The translations under genes and the position numbers were made by a program. A stretch of 64,000 bases of DNA from CAVTWS01 sp963732655 (GTDB lineage Bacteria; Actinomycetota; Acidimicrobiia; Acidimicrobiales; SHLQ01), in assembly GCA_963732655.1 (NCBI GenBank), contig CAVTAI010000017.1:434001-498000 (forward strand), written 5' to 3'. Shown piece after piece: positions 16,584 to 24,486 of the stretch. Position 1 is the first letter of the stretch; each line of letters opens with the position of its first letter. The notes beneath the pieces were generated by a model that did no database searches, had not been told where the DNA came from, and was given only the letters and a program-made list of their open reading frames with translations.

Positions 16584-18932
16584 GTGACCGAACTCGTCGC
16601 CCACGAACCACCGCAGGAGCGAGCACCCGTTCGCCAACTGCAGCGGTGGAATGCCCACCCGAAGTGGGCGCTGGCGGCGCGGATCGGCCTGGGTGCCTTC
16701 CCGGCCGTCGTGGCCTTCGGCGTGATGCGACTCGCGTTGGAGATCTCCCGGCCCGAGGATGCGCCGATCGGTCCGTGGATCTGGTTCGTTGTCGTCACCG
16801 CAGCCGGCGTTGCAGCGGCGTTGGCCGCCGAGCGTCTGGGCCGCCGTTTCCTGCCGTTGGTGGCGTTCCTCCGACTGTCCATGGTGTTCCCCGACCAGGC
16901 GCCGTCGCGATTCGCGGTGGCCATGCGGACGGGCACGACGCGTCAGCTGGAGCGACGTATCGAGGAGATCCGAGCGGTCGGCCTGGAGGGGATCCCCGAG
17001 GAGCAGTTCGGCTCGATGGTTCTGGAGCTCGCGGCGACGTTGTCCGTGCACGATCGCCTGACCCGAGGACACAGCGAGCGGGTGCGCGCCTACACCGACC
17101 TCATCGCCGCAGAGATGGGCCTGCCCGACGATGACGTCGAGAAGCTACGTTGGGCATCGTTGCTGCATGACGTGGGCAAGTTGTTCGTTCCGTCCGAGGT
17201 CCTGAACAAGCCGGGTCGGCTGACCCCGGAAGAGTTCGACATCATCAAGCAGCACCCGCTCGACGGTCTGCGACTCGTGGCGCCGCTGCGGGATTGGCTG
17301 GGCCCGTGGGCCCTCGCCGTGGGGCAACACCACGAGCGGTGGGATGGCGGTGGGTATCCCTTCGGCCTGGCCGGGACCGACATCCACCTCGGCGCCCGGA
17401 TCGTGAGCGTCGCCGATGCCTTCGACGTGATGACCTCGGCCCGTTCGTACAAGGCGCCGATGAAGGTGGCCGCGGCTCGGGCCGAGCTCGCCCGGTGTGC
17501 CAGCCTCCAGTTCGATCCCACGGTCGTGCGGGCCTTCCTCAGCGTCGGGCTGCCCCGGACGTCCCAACTGTCGGGTCCACTCGGCATCTTGATGAACCTG
17601 GGTTCGATCGGCGGCGCCCAGATCTTGCCGCAGGCCGCGCCCGCTCTGGCCGGGCTGGTGGCGGCCAGCGCCCTCACCGCGGTGGGCCTCCAGCCGGTGC
17701 TCGACGCGCGATCGGCCGGCGCCGATGTGCCGGCGGCGATCGCCTTCACCGACGACGAAGGACTCGTTGCGGCGACGTCGATCGTGGGTTCGGTCGGCGA
17801 GCCCGGGGTGGCGTCGTCAGCGGGACCGATCGAGGCTGGTGCCGACCAATCGACCGAAGTGGGCGTCGACCGGAGTGGGCCGACGGTCACCGGCGACTCG
17901 GGGCCGCCGTCGTCGACCGGGAGCCTCACGCCCGGTACCGTGCCCGCCCCAACGATCCCGCGTGCTGGAGGTACGGCCACGACACCGACCGTTCCGGCCG
18001 GCGGCAATGGTGATGGAAGCAGCGGTGGTGAAGGGACCACCTCCACGACGACCATCCCGGAGGCGACGTCGCCTTCGTTGCCGTCGGTTCCCAACCTTCC
18101 CTCGACGAATCTTCCCGTCACCGGATCGTTGGTCTTGGCCGAGGATTCGAGCGGTGCGTGGACCGTCACCGGAACCGGCTCCGTCCCGGTGCTGACGCTG
18201 GTGGGCGGCGCCGTCCATGGCGATGTTTCCCTGTCGGCCGATCTCCTCCAGGCGGGCGTCGGCGCCACGCCTGGGCAGTGGGTCGTCGCCGTGAGTTACA
18301 CCCCGGACTCCCAGTTCAATGGATCGGACCAGGTCGTCGTCCGATCCTGTCGCTGGTCGGCGTGTGTCGACGCCACGGTGTCCGTCTCCGTGTCGCCGGT
18401 CAACGACCCGCCGTTCGTGAATCTCGCGGCGGTGGAGCGATCGATCTGTGGGCAGATGGTGCCCGACGAGCTCCTGTCGGGCGCATGGGACATCGAAGGC
18501 GACGCGGTGACTCTGATGACGGTGACCCGATCCGACGGCTCTCCGGTCGATCTGTCGAACCTGGGCCTGCTCGGGGTCGGGCCCGAGACCTTGATCGTCA
18601 CCGTCGAGGACGCCCACGGGGCCCGGACGAGCGGGCCGCTGACCGTGACCGTCACGGCGAACGAGGTGTCCTGGGACGGGCTCACCTGGTCGGGCTCGGG
18701 TCCGGCGATCCCGGGCTGCGAGGCGGCGATCGACACGGTGACGTGGCAGCTCGACGGGGTCACCGTGGGTACGGCGACGGAGGGTGATTTCGACGTCAGG
18801 AGCGCGATCACCAACTGGCTCGCGCTGCTGTTCGACCTCCTGGCCCCGGGGAGTCACACCATTTCGGCCCAGGTGCAGTTCGCCGATGGATCGACGATGG
18901 TGCTTGACCACACCTATTTCATCGGTGGCTGA
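16584..18932 (+). CDS. Membrane HD-GYP phosphohydrolase with cadherin-like extracellular repeats (copy 2)
   Basis: A 782-residue tandem paralogue of the preceding gene. The first 370 or so residues are nearly colinear and mostly identical: two helices, HD-GYP with LLHDVGKL and HHERWDGGGYPFGL, and a third hydrophobic stretch LAGLVAASALTAVGL. The linker and outer part have diverged, though FNGSDQVVVRSCRWSACVDATVSVSVSPVNDPP and the final module VTWQLDGVTVGTATEGDFDVRSAITNW match copy 1 region by region. It lacks the Gly/Ser/Asn tail and ends at DHTYFIGG. Upstream of both starts is the similar string CGATGACA followed closely by AGGTGAC, so the duplication took in the start region. The catalytic residues are intact, so both copies are probably active. 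Confidence 0.82.
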   Translation: MTELVAHEPPQERAPVRQLQRWNAHPKWALAARIGLGAFPAVVAFGVMRLALEISRPEDAPIGPWIWFVVVTAAGVAAALAAERLGRRFLPLVAFLRLSMVFPDQAPSRFAVAMRTGTTRQLERRIEEIRAVGLEGIPEEQFGSMVLELAATLSVHDRLTRGHSERVRAYTDLIAAEMGLPDDDVEKLRWASLLHDVGKLFVPSEVLNKPGRLTPEEFDIIKQHPLDGLRLVAPLRDWLGPWALAVGQHHERWDGGGYPFGLAGTDIHLGARIVSVADAFDVMTSARSYKAPMKVAAARAELARCASLQFDPTVVRAFLSVGLPRTSQLSGPLGILMNLGSIGGAQILPQAAPALAGLVAASALTAVGLQPVLDARSAGADVPAAIAFTDDEGLVAATSIVGSVGEPGVASSAGPIEAGADQSTEVGVDRSGPTVTGDSGPPSSTGSLTPGTVPAPTIPRAGGTATTPTVPAGGNGDGSSGGEGTTSTTTIPEATSPSLPSVPNLPSTNLPVTGSLVLAEDSSGAWTVTGTGSVPVLTLVGGAVHGDVSLSADLLQAGVGATPGQWVVAVSYTPDSQFNGSDQVVVRSCRWSACVDATVSVSVSPVNDPPFVNLAAVERSICGQMVPDELLSGAWDIEGDAVTLMTVTRSDGSPVDLSNLGLLGVGPETLIVTVEDAHGARTSGPLTVTVTANEVSWDGLTWSGSGPAIPGCEAAIDTVTWQLDGVTVGTATEGDFDVRSAITNWLALLFDLLAPGSHTISAQVQFADGSTMVLDHTYFIGG

Positions 18933-19001
18933 GGGCTTGATCGGCGCCTGATCGGACGCGGTCGTCCCGGACCATCCCCGGCCGGGTAGCGTCGTCGCCT
19001 G

Positions 19002-20462
19002 ATGTGGCGATCGGTCCGAGCCTGGCGGCTCCTGCTCGTGCTCGTGGCCGCCGCGGTGATGCTCACGTCGTGCCGCACCGACGCAGTCGTCAACGTCGTG
19101 GTCGACGATTCCGGCGCCGGCACCGTGACCCTTGAGGTGACCCTCGACGATGAGGTCGTTGCCCGCCTGGGCGATCCGGCAGCGGCGCTGGAGCTCGACG
19201 ACGCCCGTGAGGCGGGGTGGACCGTCGTCGGACCGACCGCCGGTGTGGGCGGCACGGTGATCAGCGCGACGAAGCCGTTCGCCAATCCGGACCAGTTCGC
19301 CGCGGTCGTCGCCGAGCTCGGCGGCGAGTCCGGCGTGCTGCGTGATTTCGCGTACACCCGCGAACGGTCCTTCGGCCAGACGACGTATCGCATCGATGGA
19401 TCGATCGATCTCTCTGGTGGCCTCGAGTCGTTCGGTGACGACGCCCTGGCGACGACCCTCGGTTCGCCGATCGGATGGTCCGCCACGGACCTCGAAGCCG
19501 AGCTCGGCGGGCCGGCCGGTGAGGCGTTCAGCCTTACCGTGCGAGCCGATCTCCCGGGCGACATGTCGGCATCGGGCGCCACGGTGGACAACGGCGTGGC
19601 GTCGTGGTCGCCGCAGCTGGGCGACCCCCCGGTCGCGGTGCGGGCCGAGGGCGCGGTCCACGATCGGACTCCATCGCTGTTGGCGGGGCTGGCCCTCGCC
19701 GCGGCTGCGGTGGCGATCGTGGTCGTCGTGCTCGGTGCGCTGTCTCGCCGCCACCGCGACCGATCGGCCGAGCAGCGGGGGCACCGTGACGGCGTTCCAC
19801 CGCCTCGTCCCGGGCGGACCGACGCCTCATCGGCCTCGGCACCGGGCGCCGGCCGGGTCCTCGTGGTCGGTGGGCACGGTGCGTTGTTCACCGTCCCGGA
19901 TGTGGTGGGCCGGCTGTTCGGTCCCTTCTGCCGGGAACTCGGCTCCCGGGTTCCGGCCGCCGAGATCAGCGAGCGGTACCGGGAGGCGACGTTGGGTCGG
20001 CTGGCGCCGGCCGAGCTGTGGCCGGCGGTCGGAGTCGAGGGCGAGACCAGCTCGCTCGACCGGGAGTACCTCAGCCGCGTTGATGCCGACGACGAAGCAT
20101 TGGCCCTCCTGGATCGGGCCGCCGATCAGGGCTGGGCCACGGCGGTCGTCGTCAACGACGTCGGCGTGTGGAGTCAGAGGCTGCGGCGCCGTTTCGGGCT
20201 CGAGGACGTGGTCGACCACTGGGTGGTCAGCGGTGACGCCGGGATCCGGCTCCCGGACCCGGCGTTGTACGAGGCCGTCCGGCGCCGATCTGGCGTGAGT
20301 GCGTCGGCCATGGTGGTCGTCGACAGCCGTCTCCAGTTCCTCGACGTGGCGGCGAGCCTGGGTGCGGTCACGATCTGGTACCGGCCGCCCGCCGATGCGC
20401 CGCGGGATCGGGCGCATCGGCACGTCTGGTCGTTCGACGAGATCGACCTCAGCCGGTTCTGA
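19002..20462 (+). CDS. LppM-like lipoprotein fused through a membrane helix to a degenerate HAD domain
   Basis: The 486-residue protein has a lipoprotein signal ending LTSC (lipidated Cys at 24), an outer domain like mycobacterial LppM/DUF3153 (AVVNVVVDDSGAGTVTLEV onward), a membrane helix at about 225-247, and a cytosolic C-terminal half from residue about 283 that follows the HAD family. The HAD half is odd: motif I reads VLVVGGHGALF where the nucleophilic Asp should be, GIRLPDPALYEA replaces the usual GxRKPDP, and VVVDSRLQF replaces VDD. Three catalytic positions are therefore changed, pointing to a binding or pseudoenzyme role. TAGCGT lies 9 bases before ATG 19002. The mix of an outer lipid anchor and a cytosolic domain is unusual. 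Confidence 0.68.
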   Translation: MWRSVRAWRLLLVLVAAAVMLTSCRTDAVVNVVVDDSGAGTVTLEVTLDDEVVARLGDPAAALELDDAREAGWTVVGPTAGVGGTVISATKPFANPDQFAAVVAELGGESGVLRDFAYTRERSFGQTTYRIDGSIDLSGGLESFGDDALATTLGSPIGWSATDLEAELGGPAGEAFSLTVRADLPGDMSASGATVDNGVASWSPQLGDPPVAVRAEGAVHDRTPSLLAGLALAAAAVAIVVVVLGALSRRHRDRSAEQRGHRDGVPPPRPGRTDASSASAPGAGRVLVVGGHGALFTVPDVVGRLFGPFCRELGSRVPAAEISERYREATLGRLAPAELWPAVGVEGETSSLDREYLSRVDADDEALALLDRAADQGWATAVVVNDVGVWSQRLRRRFGLEDVVDHWVVSGDAGIRLPDPALYEAVRRRSGVSASAMVVVDSRLQFLDVAASLGAVTIWYRPPADAPRDRAHRHVWSFDEIDLSRF

Positions 20463-20527
20463 GCCGGCCGGCCGCGACCGGTTTCGGCGTGCCGAGACCG
20501 TCACACCCCTTGCGTAGGGTCGAGGTC

Positions 20528-21895
20528 ATGTCACGCAAGTCAGATTTCCGATGCCTCGAGTGCGGGGTGAGCACGCCCAAGTGGGCGGGCCGGTGCTCGG
20601 GGTGCCAGGCCTGGAACACCCTCGTGGAGGAGGTGGTCGCTCCCGGGTGGCCGTCCAGTCAGCTCGCGGATCAACCGGAGCCGCTCGATGAGATCGATGT
20701 CGCCATCTGGGCGCCTCGGTCCACCGGGGTAGCGGAGGTCGATCGGGTGACGGGTGGCGGTCTGGTGCCGGCGTCGGTCACCTTGATCGGAGGTGAGCCG
20801 GGCATCGGCAAGTCCACGCTCCTGCTCCAGATGGCGGCGCGCCGCCCGGGCTCGTCGCCGGTCTTGTACGCCACCGGGGAGGAGTCCAAGCAGCAGGTAC
20901 GTCAGCGGGCCGAGCGGCTCGGGTTGGTCCGCTCATCGGTCTCACTCGTGGCCGAGGCGTCGCTGCCGGCGATCCTCGGCCACATCGACACGCTCAAACC
21001 GGAGCTGGTGGTGATCGACTCGGTGCAGACGATGTTCGATCCCGATCTCGGTTCGCCACCGGGGTCGGTCGGTCAGGTCCGGCACGTGTCCGCACGATTG
21101 GTCCGTCTCGCCAAGGAGACGGGGGTCGCCGTGGTGCTCGTCGGCCACGTCACCAAAGATGGCGCGCTCGCCGGGCCTCGGGTGCTCGAACACGTCGTCG
21201 ACACTGTGCTCGAGTTCTCCGGTGATCGCCATCAGGGGTTGCGTATGTTGCGGGCGGTGAAACATCGGTTCGGCTCCACGGGTGAGCTCGGCCTGTTCGA
21301 GATGGGAGAGCAGGGCCTGGTCGAGTTGCCGGATGCGTCGACCACCTTTCTGGCTGACCGCCCGGGCGGCGTGTCGGGGTCGGTCGTGGCGGCGACGATC
21401 GAAGGTTCGCGACCGTTGATGGTCGAGGTGCAGGCACTGGTGAGCCGGGGGCGTCGCGAGGGTGTGCCTGGTCCTCGCATTTCTCCGGGCCTCGATGGCA
21501 GCCGGCTGGCGCTCGTTCTCGCCGTGATCGAACAGCGGCTGGGTCTGTCGTTGTCCGGTGCCGATGTGTATGCGGCGGCCATCGGAGGGGTCAAGGTCCG
21601 TGAGCCGGGCCTCGACCTACCGCTCGCGCTGGCCGTGGTGTCGTCGGTGTGTGAGGTCACGCTGCCCGCCGATCTGGTGGCGGTCGGGGAAGTCGGGTTG
21701 TCCGGTGAGTTGCGCCAGGTCGGGCGCATGGATCGGCGTTTGGCCGAAGCGTCCCGGCTCGGGTTTCGCGGCGCCATCGTCCCGTTCGCAACTCCCGACC
21801 TCCCGGTCGGCTTGACCCTTCACCGCGCCGCCTCCCTGGTTGACGCCGTGGCCCTCACGGGCATGGGCGCCGACCGCTCACGGCGTGCCTCCTGA
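20528..21895 (+). CDS. radA: DNA repair protein RadA
   Basis: RadA is a RecA-like branch-migration ATPase in recombinational repair. The 455-residue protein has an N-terminal C4 zinc finger (CLECG … CSGCQAW), Walker A GEPGIGKST near residues 94-102, Walker B LVVIDSVQTM, the RadA-specific KxRFG motif as KHRFG, and a C-terminal Lon-protease-like domain (LSLSGADVYAAAIGGVKVREPGLDLPLALAVVSS). Length matches the family. ATG 20528 is fixed by TAGGGT (20515-20520), exactly 7 bases upstream. disA follows 88 bases later, a neighbour pair conserved in many Gram-positive genomes; in Bacillus, RadA regulates DisA. Confidence 0.96.
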   Translation: MSRKSDFRCLECGVSTPKWAGRCSGCQAWNTLVEEVVAPGWPSSQLADQPEPLDEIDVAIWAPRSTGVAEVDRVTGGGLVPASVTLIGGEPGIGKSTLLLQMAARRPGSSPVLYATGEESKQQVRQRAERLGLVRSSVSLVAEASLPAILGHIDTLKPELVVIDSVQTMFDPDLGSPPGSVGQVRHVSARLVRLAKETGVAVVLVGHVTKDGALAGPRVLEHVVDTVLEFSGDRHQGLRMLRAVKHRFGSTGELGLFEMGEQGLVELPDASTTFLADRPGGVSGSVVAATIEGSRPLMVEVQALVSRGRREGVPGPRISPGLDGSRLALVLAVIEQRLGLSLSGADVYAAAIGGVKVREPGLDLPLALAVVSSVCEVTLPADLVAVGEVGLSGELRQVGRMDRRLAEASRLGFRGAIVPFATPDLPVGLTLHRAASLVDAVALTGMGADRSRRAS

Positions 21896-21983
21896 CCTCG
21901 ATGGGTCGCATGCGCCACCGCGTGAACCAGCCCAGTTTGGGCTCTGGCTCGGCCACGTGTGACGGCATCACTAGACTCGCCGC

Positions 21984-23057
21984 GTGCGCAAGCGACCTTC
22001 GCCCGAGATGCTCGATGCTTTGCGGACCAGCGCGCCCGGCACCGACCTGCGAGATGGGCTCGATCGGATCATCCAGTCCAAGATGGGCGCCCTCGTCGTC
22101 ATCGACGACACCCCCGCAGTTCGGCGCATCTGCTCGGGTGGGTTCGAGCTCGATGCACCGTTCACGCCCCAGCGGGTGGCCGAGCTGGCCAAGATGGATG
22201 GCGCCATCATCTTGAACCGTGACGCCAGCCGCATTCACCGGGCCAACGTGCACCTCGTGCCCGATCCCGGCGTCGAGACCAACGAGACCGGTACCCGGCA
22301 CCGCACGGCCGAACGAGTCGGCAAGAGCTTGGGTGTACCGGTGGTTTCGGTCTCGGAGGAACGAAGCGTCATCACGATCTATCGAGGCCGGGAGGCGCAG
22401 ACGGTCGAGGACCCGGCCCGGTTGATCGTCCGGTCGAACCAGGCCCTCCAGACCCTGGAGCGCTACCGCCAGCGGCTCGACACCGTCATGGCCAACCTGC
22501 TCGGACTCGAGGTGGAGGACCTCGCCTCCCTGCGAGACATGTTGGTGGTGTTGCAGCGGCTGGAGCTCGTCAGCCGCATCGCCGCCGAGATCGAGCTCGA
22601 CATCGTGGAACTGGGCGCCGACGGCCGACTGGTCCAGCTCCAACTCGACGAGCTCATGCTCGGGGTCGAGGACGAGCGCGAGCTGCTCATTCGTGACTAC
22701 TTCCACGAGGACGCCTCCTGGCATGTCGAGGAGTCGCTCGCCGCCCTCGACGCCTTGGAGGAAGGCGACCTGCTGGAACTGTCGGAGTTGTCGGGCGTGC
22801 TTCATCTCCCAGGCCGATCCATCGATCTCGACGCCAGCGTCACCCCGCGGGGGTTCCGACTCCTGTCCCGGGTGCCGCGGCTCCCGAACGTCATCGTCGA
22901 GCGCATCGTGGGCCACTTCGCCGACCTGCCGCGCATCATCCGGGCCACCATCGACGAGCTCGAAGAGGTGGAAGGCGTCGGGTACACGCGTGCCCGGTCG
23001 GTGAAGGAAGCGTTGTCGCGGATCACCGAGACCAGCATCCTCGGCACCTACCGGTAG
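21984..23057 (+). CDS. disA: DNA integrity scanning protein, diadenylate cyclase
   Basis: DisA makes c-di-AMP from two ATP and scans DNA for branched structures. The 357-residue protein has an N-terminal DAC domain with the MDGAIIL (DGA) and TRHRTAERV (RHR) motifs near residues 72 and 105, which bind ATP, a helical linker (about 145-280), and a C-terminal helix-hairpin-helix domain (VEGVGYTRARSVKEALSRI). All catalytic residues are present. GTG 21984 lies exactly 6 bases after TAGACT (21972-21977), so a leaderless mRNA from its own promoter is likely. No dedicated c-di-AMP phosphodiesterase (GdpP or DhhP type) is in the window. Confidence 0.96.
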   Translation: MRKRPSPEMLDALRTSAPGTDLRDGLDRIIQSKMGALVVIDDTPAVRRICSGGFELDAPFTPQRVAELAKMDGAIILNRDASRIHRANVHLVPDPGVETNETGTRHRTAERVGKSLGVPVVSVSEERSVITIYRGREAQTVEDPARLIVRSNQALQTLERYRQRLDTVMANLLGLEVEDLASLRDMLVVLQRLELVSRIAAEIELDIVELGADGRLVQLQLDELMLGVEDERELLIRDYFHEDASWHVEESLAALDALEEGDLLELSELSGVLHLPGRSIDLDASVTPRGFRLLSRVPRLPNVIVERIVGHFADLPRIIRATIDELEEVEGVGYTRARSVKEALSRITETSILGTYR

Positions 23058-23097
23058 CGAAGCCCTCCGGTGACGCAGGTCGCCTAAGGTGCCCGCG

Positions 23098-24486
23098 GTG
23101 GCTGGGTGCCGGCGCTGCGGAGCGCCCCTCGACAAGGCGGCACGGTTCTGTGGTTCCTGTGGCGCGTCCATCGGGTTGGCAACGGTCTCGCTGGTCGAGG
23201 TCGAAGGCGTGGAGGACTCCTTGGGCTGGGAGGTCTCGTCGACCGCTGGGCCGGCCGACCGCGTGCCGAGCTGGTGGCCCATACGGCGGATCGTGGCGCT
23301 GGCCGCGGTCGTCGCCGCGGCCGTGGTGGGGGTGGTGGCCGCGACCGGGGGGGATGGAGACGCCGAACCGGTCGCGGAAACGCCGACATCGACCACGGAC
23401 GTGCCGGTTTCGAGCACGACTCAACCGGGATCCTCCGTGAGCGACGGCACCCCGGTGTCCGCCGAGGTACTGCGCCTGGTCGATGGAACCGGGGCGGCAC
23501 TGCCCGCCCCGGTTCTGGGTGAGCCGACCGGGTTGTCGCTGGTCGGGTACAACAACGGCGAGATCGCGCTCGTCGACTTGGACACGGGAGCGGTGAACCT
23601 CCGATCCGACCGTGTCCACATCGGAGATGACGATGTCGACGTCCTGTTGCTCGCCGCCGTGGATGATCGGCTCCTTCTCCACGTGGCGGGGAATTCGGCG
23701 CCCAGAACCGTCTCGATCGGACCGGCGGGCGCCGTCGAGTTGGCGATCGAGGACGGAGGGTTGGTCGATGGTCTGTTTGCCGTACCGGGGCGGCCGGCCG
23801 TCTGGCAGGTACCGACGCCCATCGGTATGGAGTCGACGAGCCGCGCGCAGCTGATCAGCCTCGATACCGGCGACGTCGAGGCGACCATCGACATCCCCCC
23901 CGGCGTGTTCCTGGTGGGAGCCACCGGACGAGGCATCATCGTCACGGGCGTGGGCGGGGTGTACGAGATCCCAGTCGGCGGCCTGGCCCGTCGCCTGTCG
24001 GCGGGCTGGGCATTCTTGCCCCCCTTCAGCCGATCGGTCGCCTCGCCATCGGGACCGCTGCTCATCGAGACCTGTGACGACACCTTGAGCTGCGAGACGA
24101 ACCTCCTCGACGCGGCGACGGGTTTGGCCCGATCGACAGCGCTCGCGGCGCACGGGTTCTCCAGCTGGGGCGCGATCGCGTCGCCCGACGGGCGTCACGT
24201 TCTCGGGTGGGACTACGCCTCCGGGGCCTTGTTGCTCATCGACGCGGAGGACGGACGCGAAGTCGAGCTGTACACGAGCGAGTTCGATGGTGAGCCGTCG
24301 GCGATGTGGTCACCCGATGGCCGGTGGCTCATCTACGTCGAGGGTGGGCTCCCCGTGGTGGTCGATACCAGCGACGACTCGACCCACGTCGTCCAGATCG
24401 AAGGGCGCCGTCCAACGTCGGAGCAATGGGTGATCCTCCCGACTGTGGTGGCGTCGCTGCTGTTGGACCCGGCGGTCGGCGAATGA
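23098..24486 (+). CDS. Zinc-ribbon membrane protein with beta-propeller-like outer region (copy 1)
   Basis: A 462-residue protein of unknown function. The N-terminus is a C4 zinc ribbon (Cys4, Cys7, Cys18, Cys21: CRRCG … FCGSCG), followed by the conserved stretch VSLVEVEGVEDSLGWEV, a membrane helix at about 55-76, a Thr/Ser-rich linker, and an extracellular part with repeated strand units such as LGEPTGLSLV, IALVDLDTGAV and SPDGRHVLGWD that suggest a beta-propeller. GTG 23098 is chosen because TAAGGT (23085-23090) lies exactly 7 bases before it; GTG 23089 would overlap that element. Its stop overlaps the next, related gene. Confidence 0.65.
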   Translation: MAGCRRCGAPLDKAARFCGSCGASIGLATVSLVEVEGVEDSLGWEVSSTAGPADRVPSWWPIRRIVALAAVVAAAVVGVVAATGGDGDAEPVAETPTSTTDVPVSSTTQPGSSVSDGTPVSAEVLRLVDGTGAALPAPVLGEPTGLSLVGYNNGEIALVDLDTGAVNLRSDRVHIGDDDVDVLLLAAVDDRLLLHVAGNSAPRTVSIGPAGAVELAIEDGGLVDGLFAVPGRPAVWQVPTPIGMESTSRAQLISLDTGDVEATIDIPPGVFLVGATGRGIIVTGVGGVYEIPVGGLARRLSAGWAFLPPFSRSVASPSGPLLIETCDDTLSCETNLLDAATGLARSTALAAHGFSSWGAIASPDGRHVLGWDYASGALLLIDAEDGREVELYTSEFDGEPSAMWSPDGRWLIYVEGGLPVVVDTSDDSTHVVQIEGRRPTSEQWVILPTVVASLLLDPAVGE

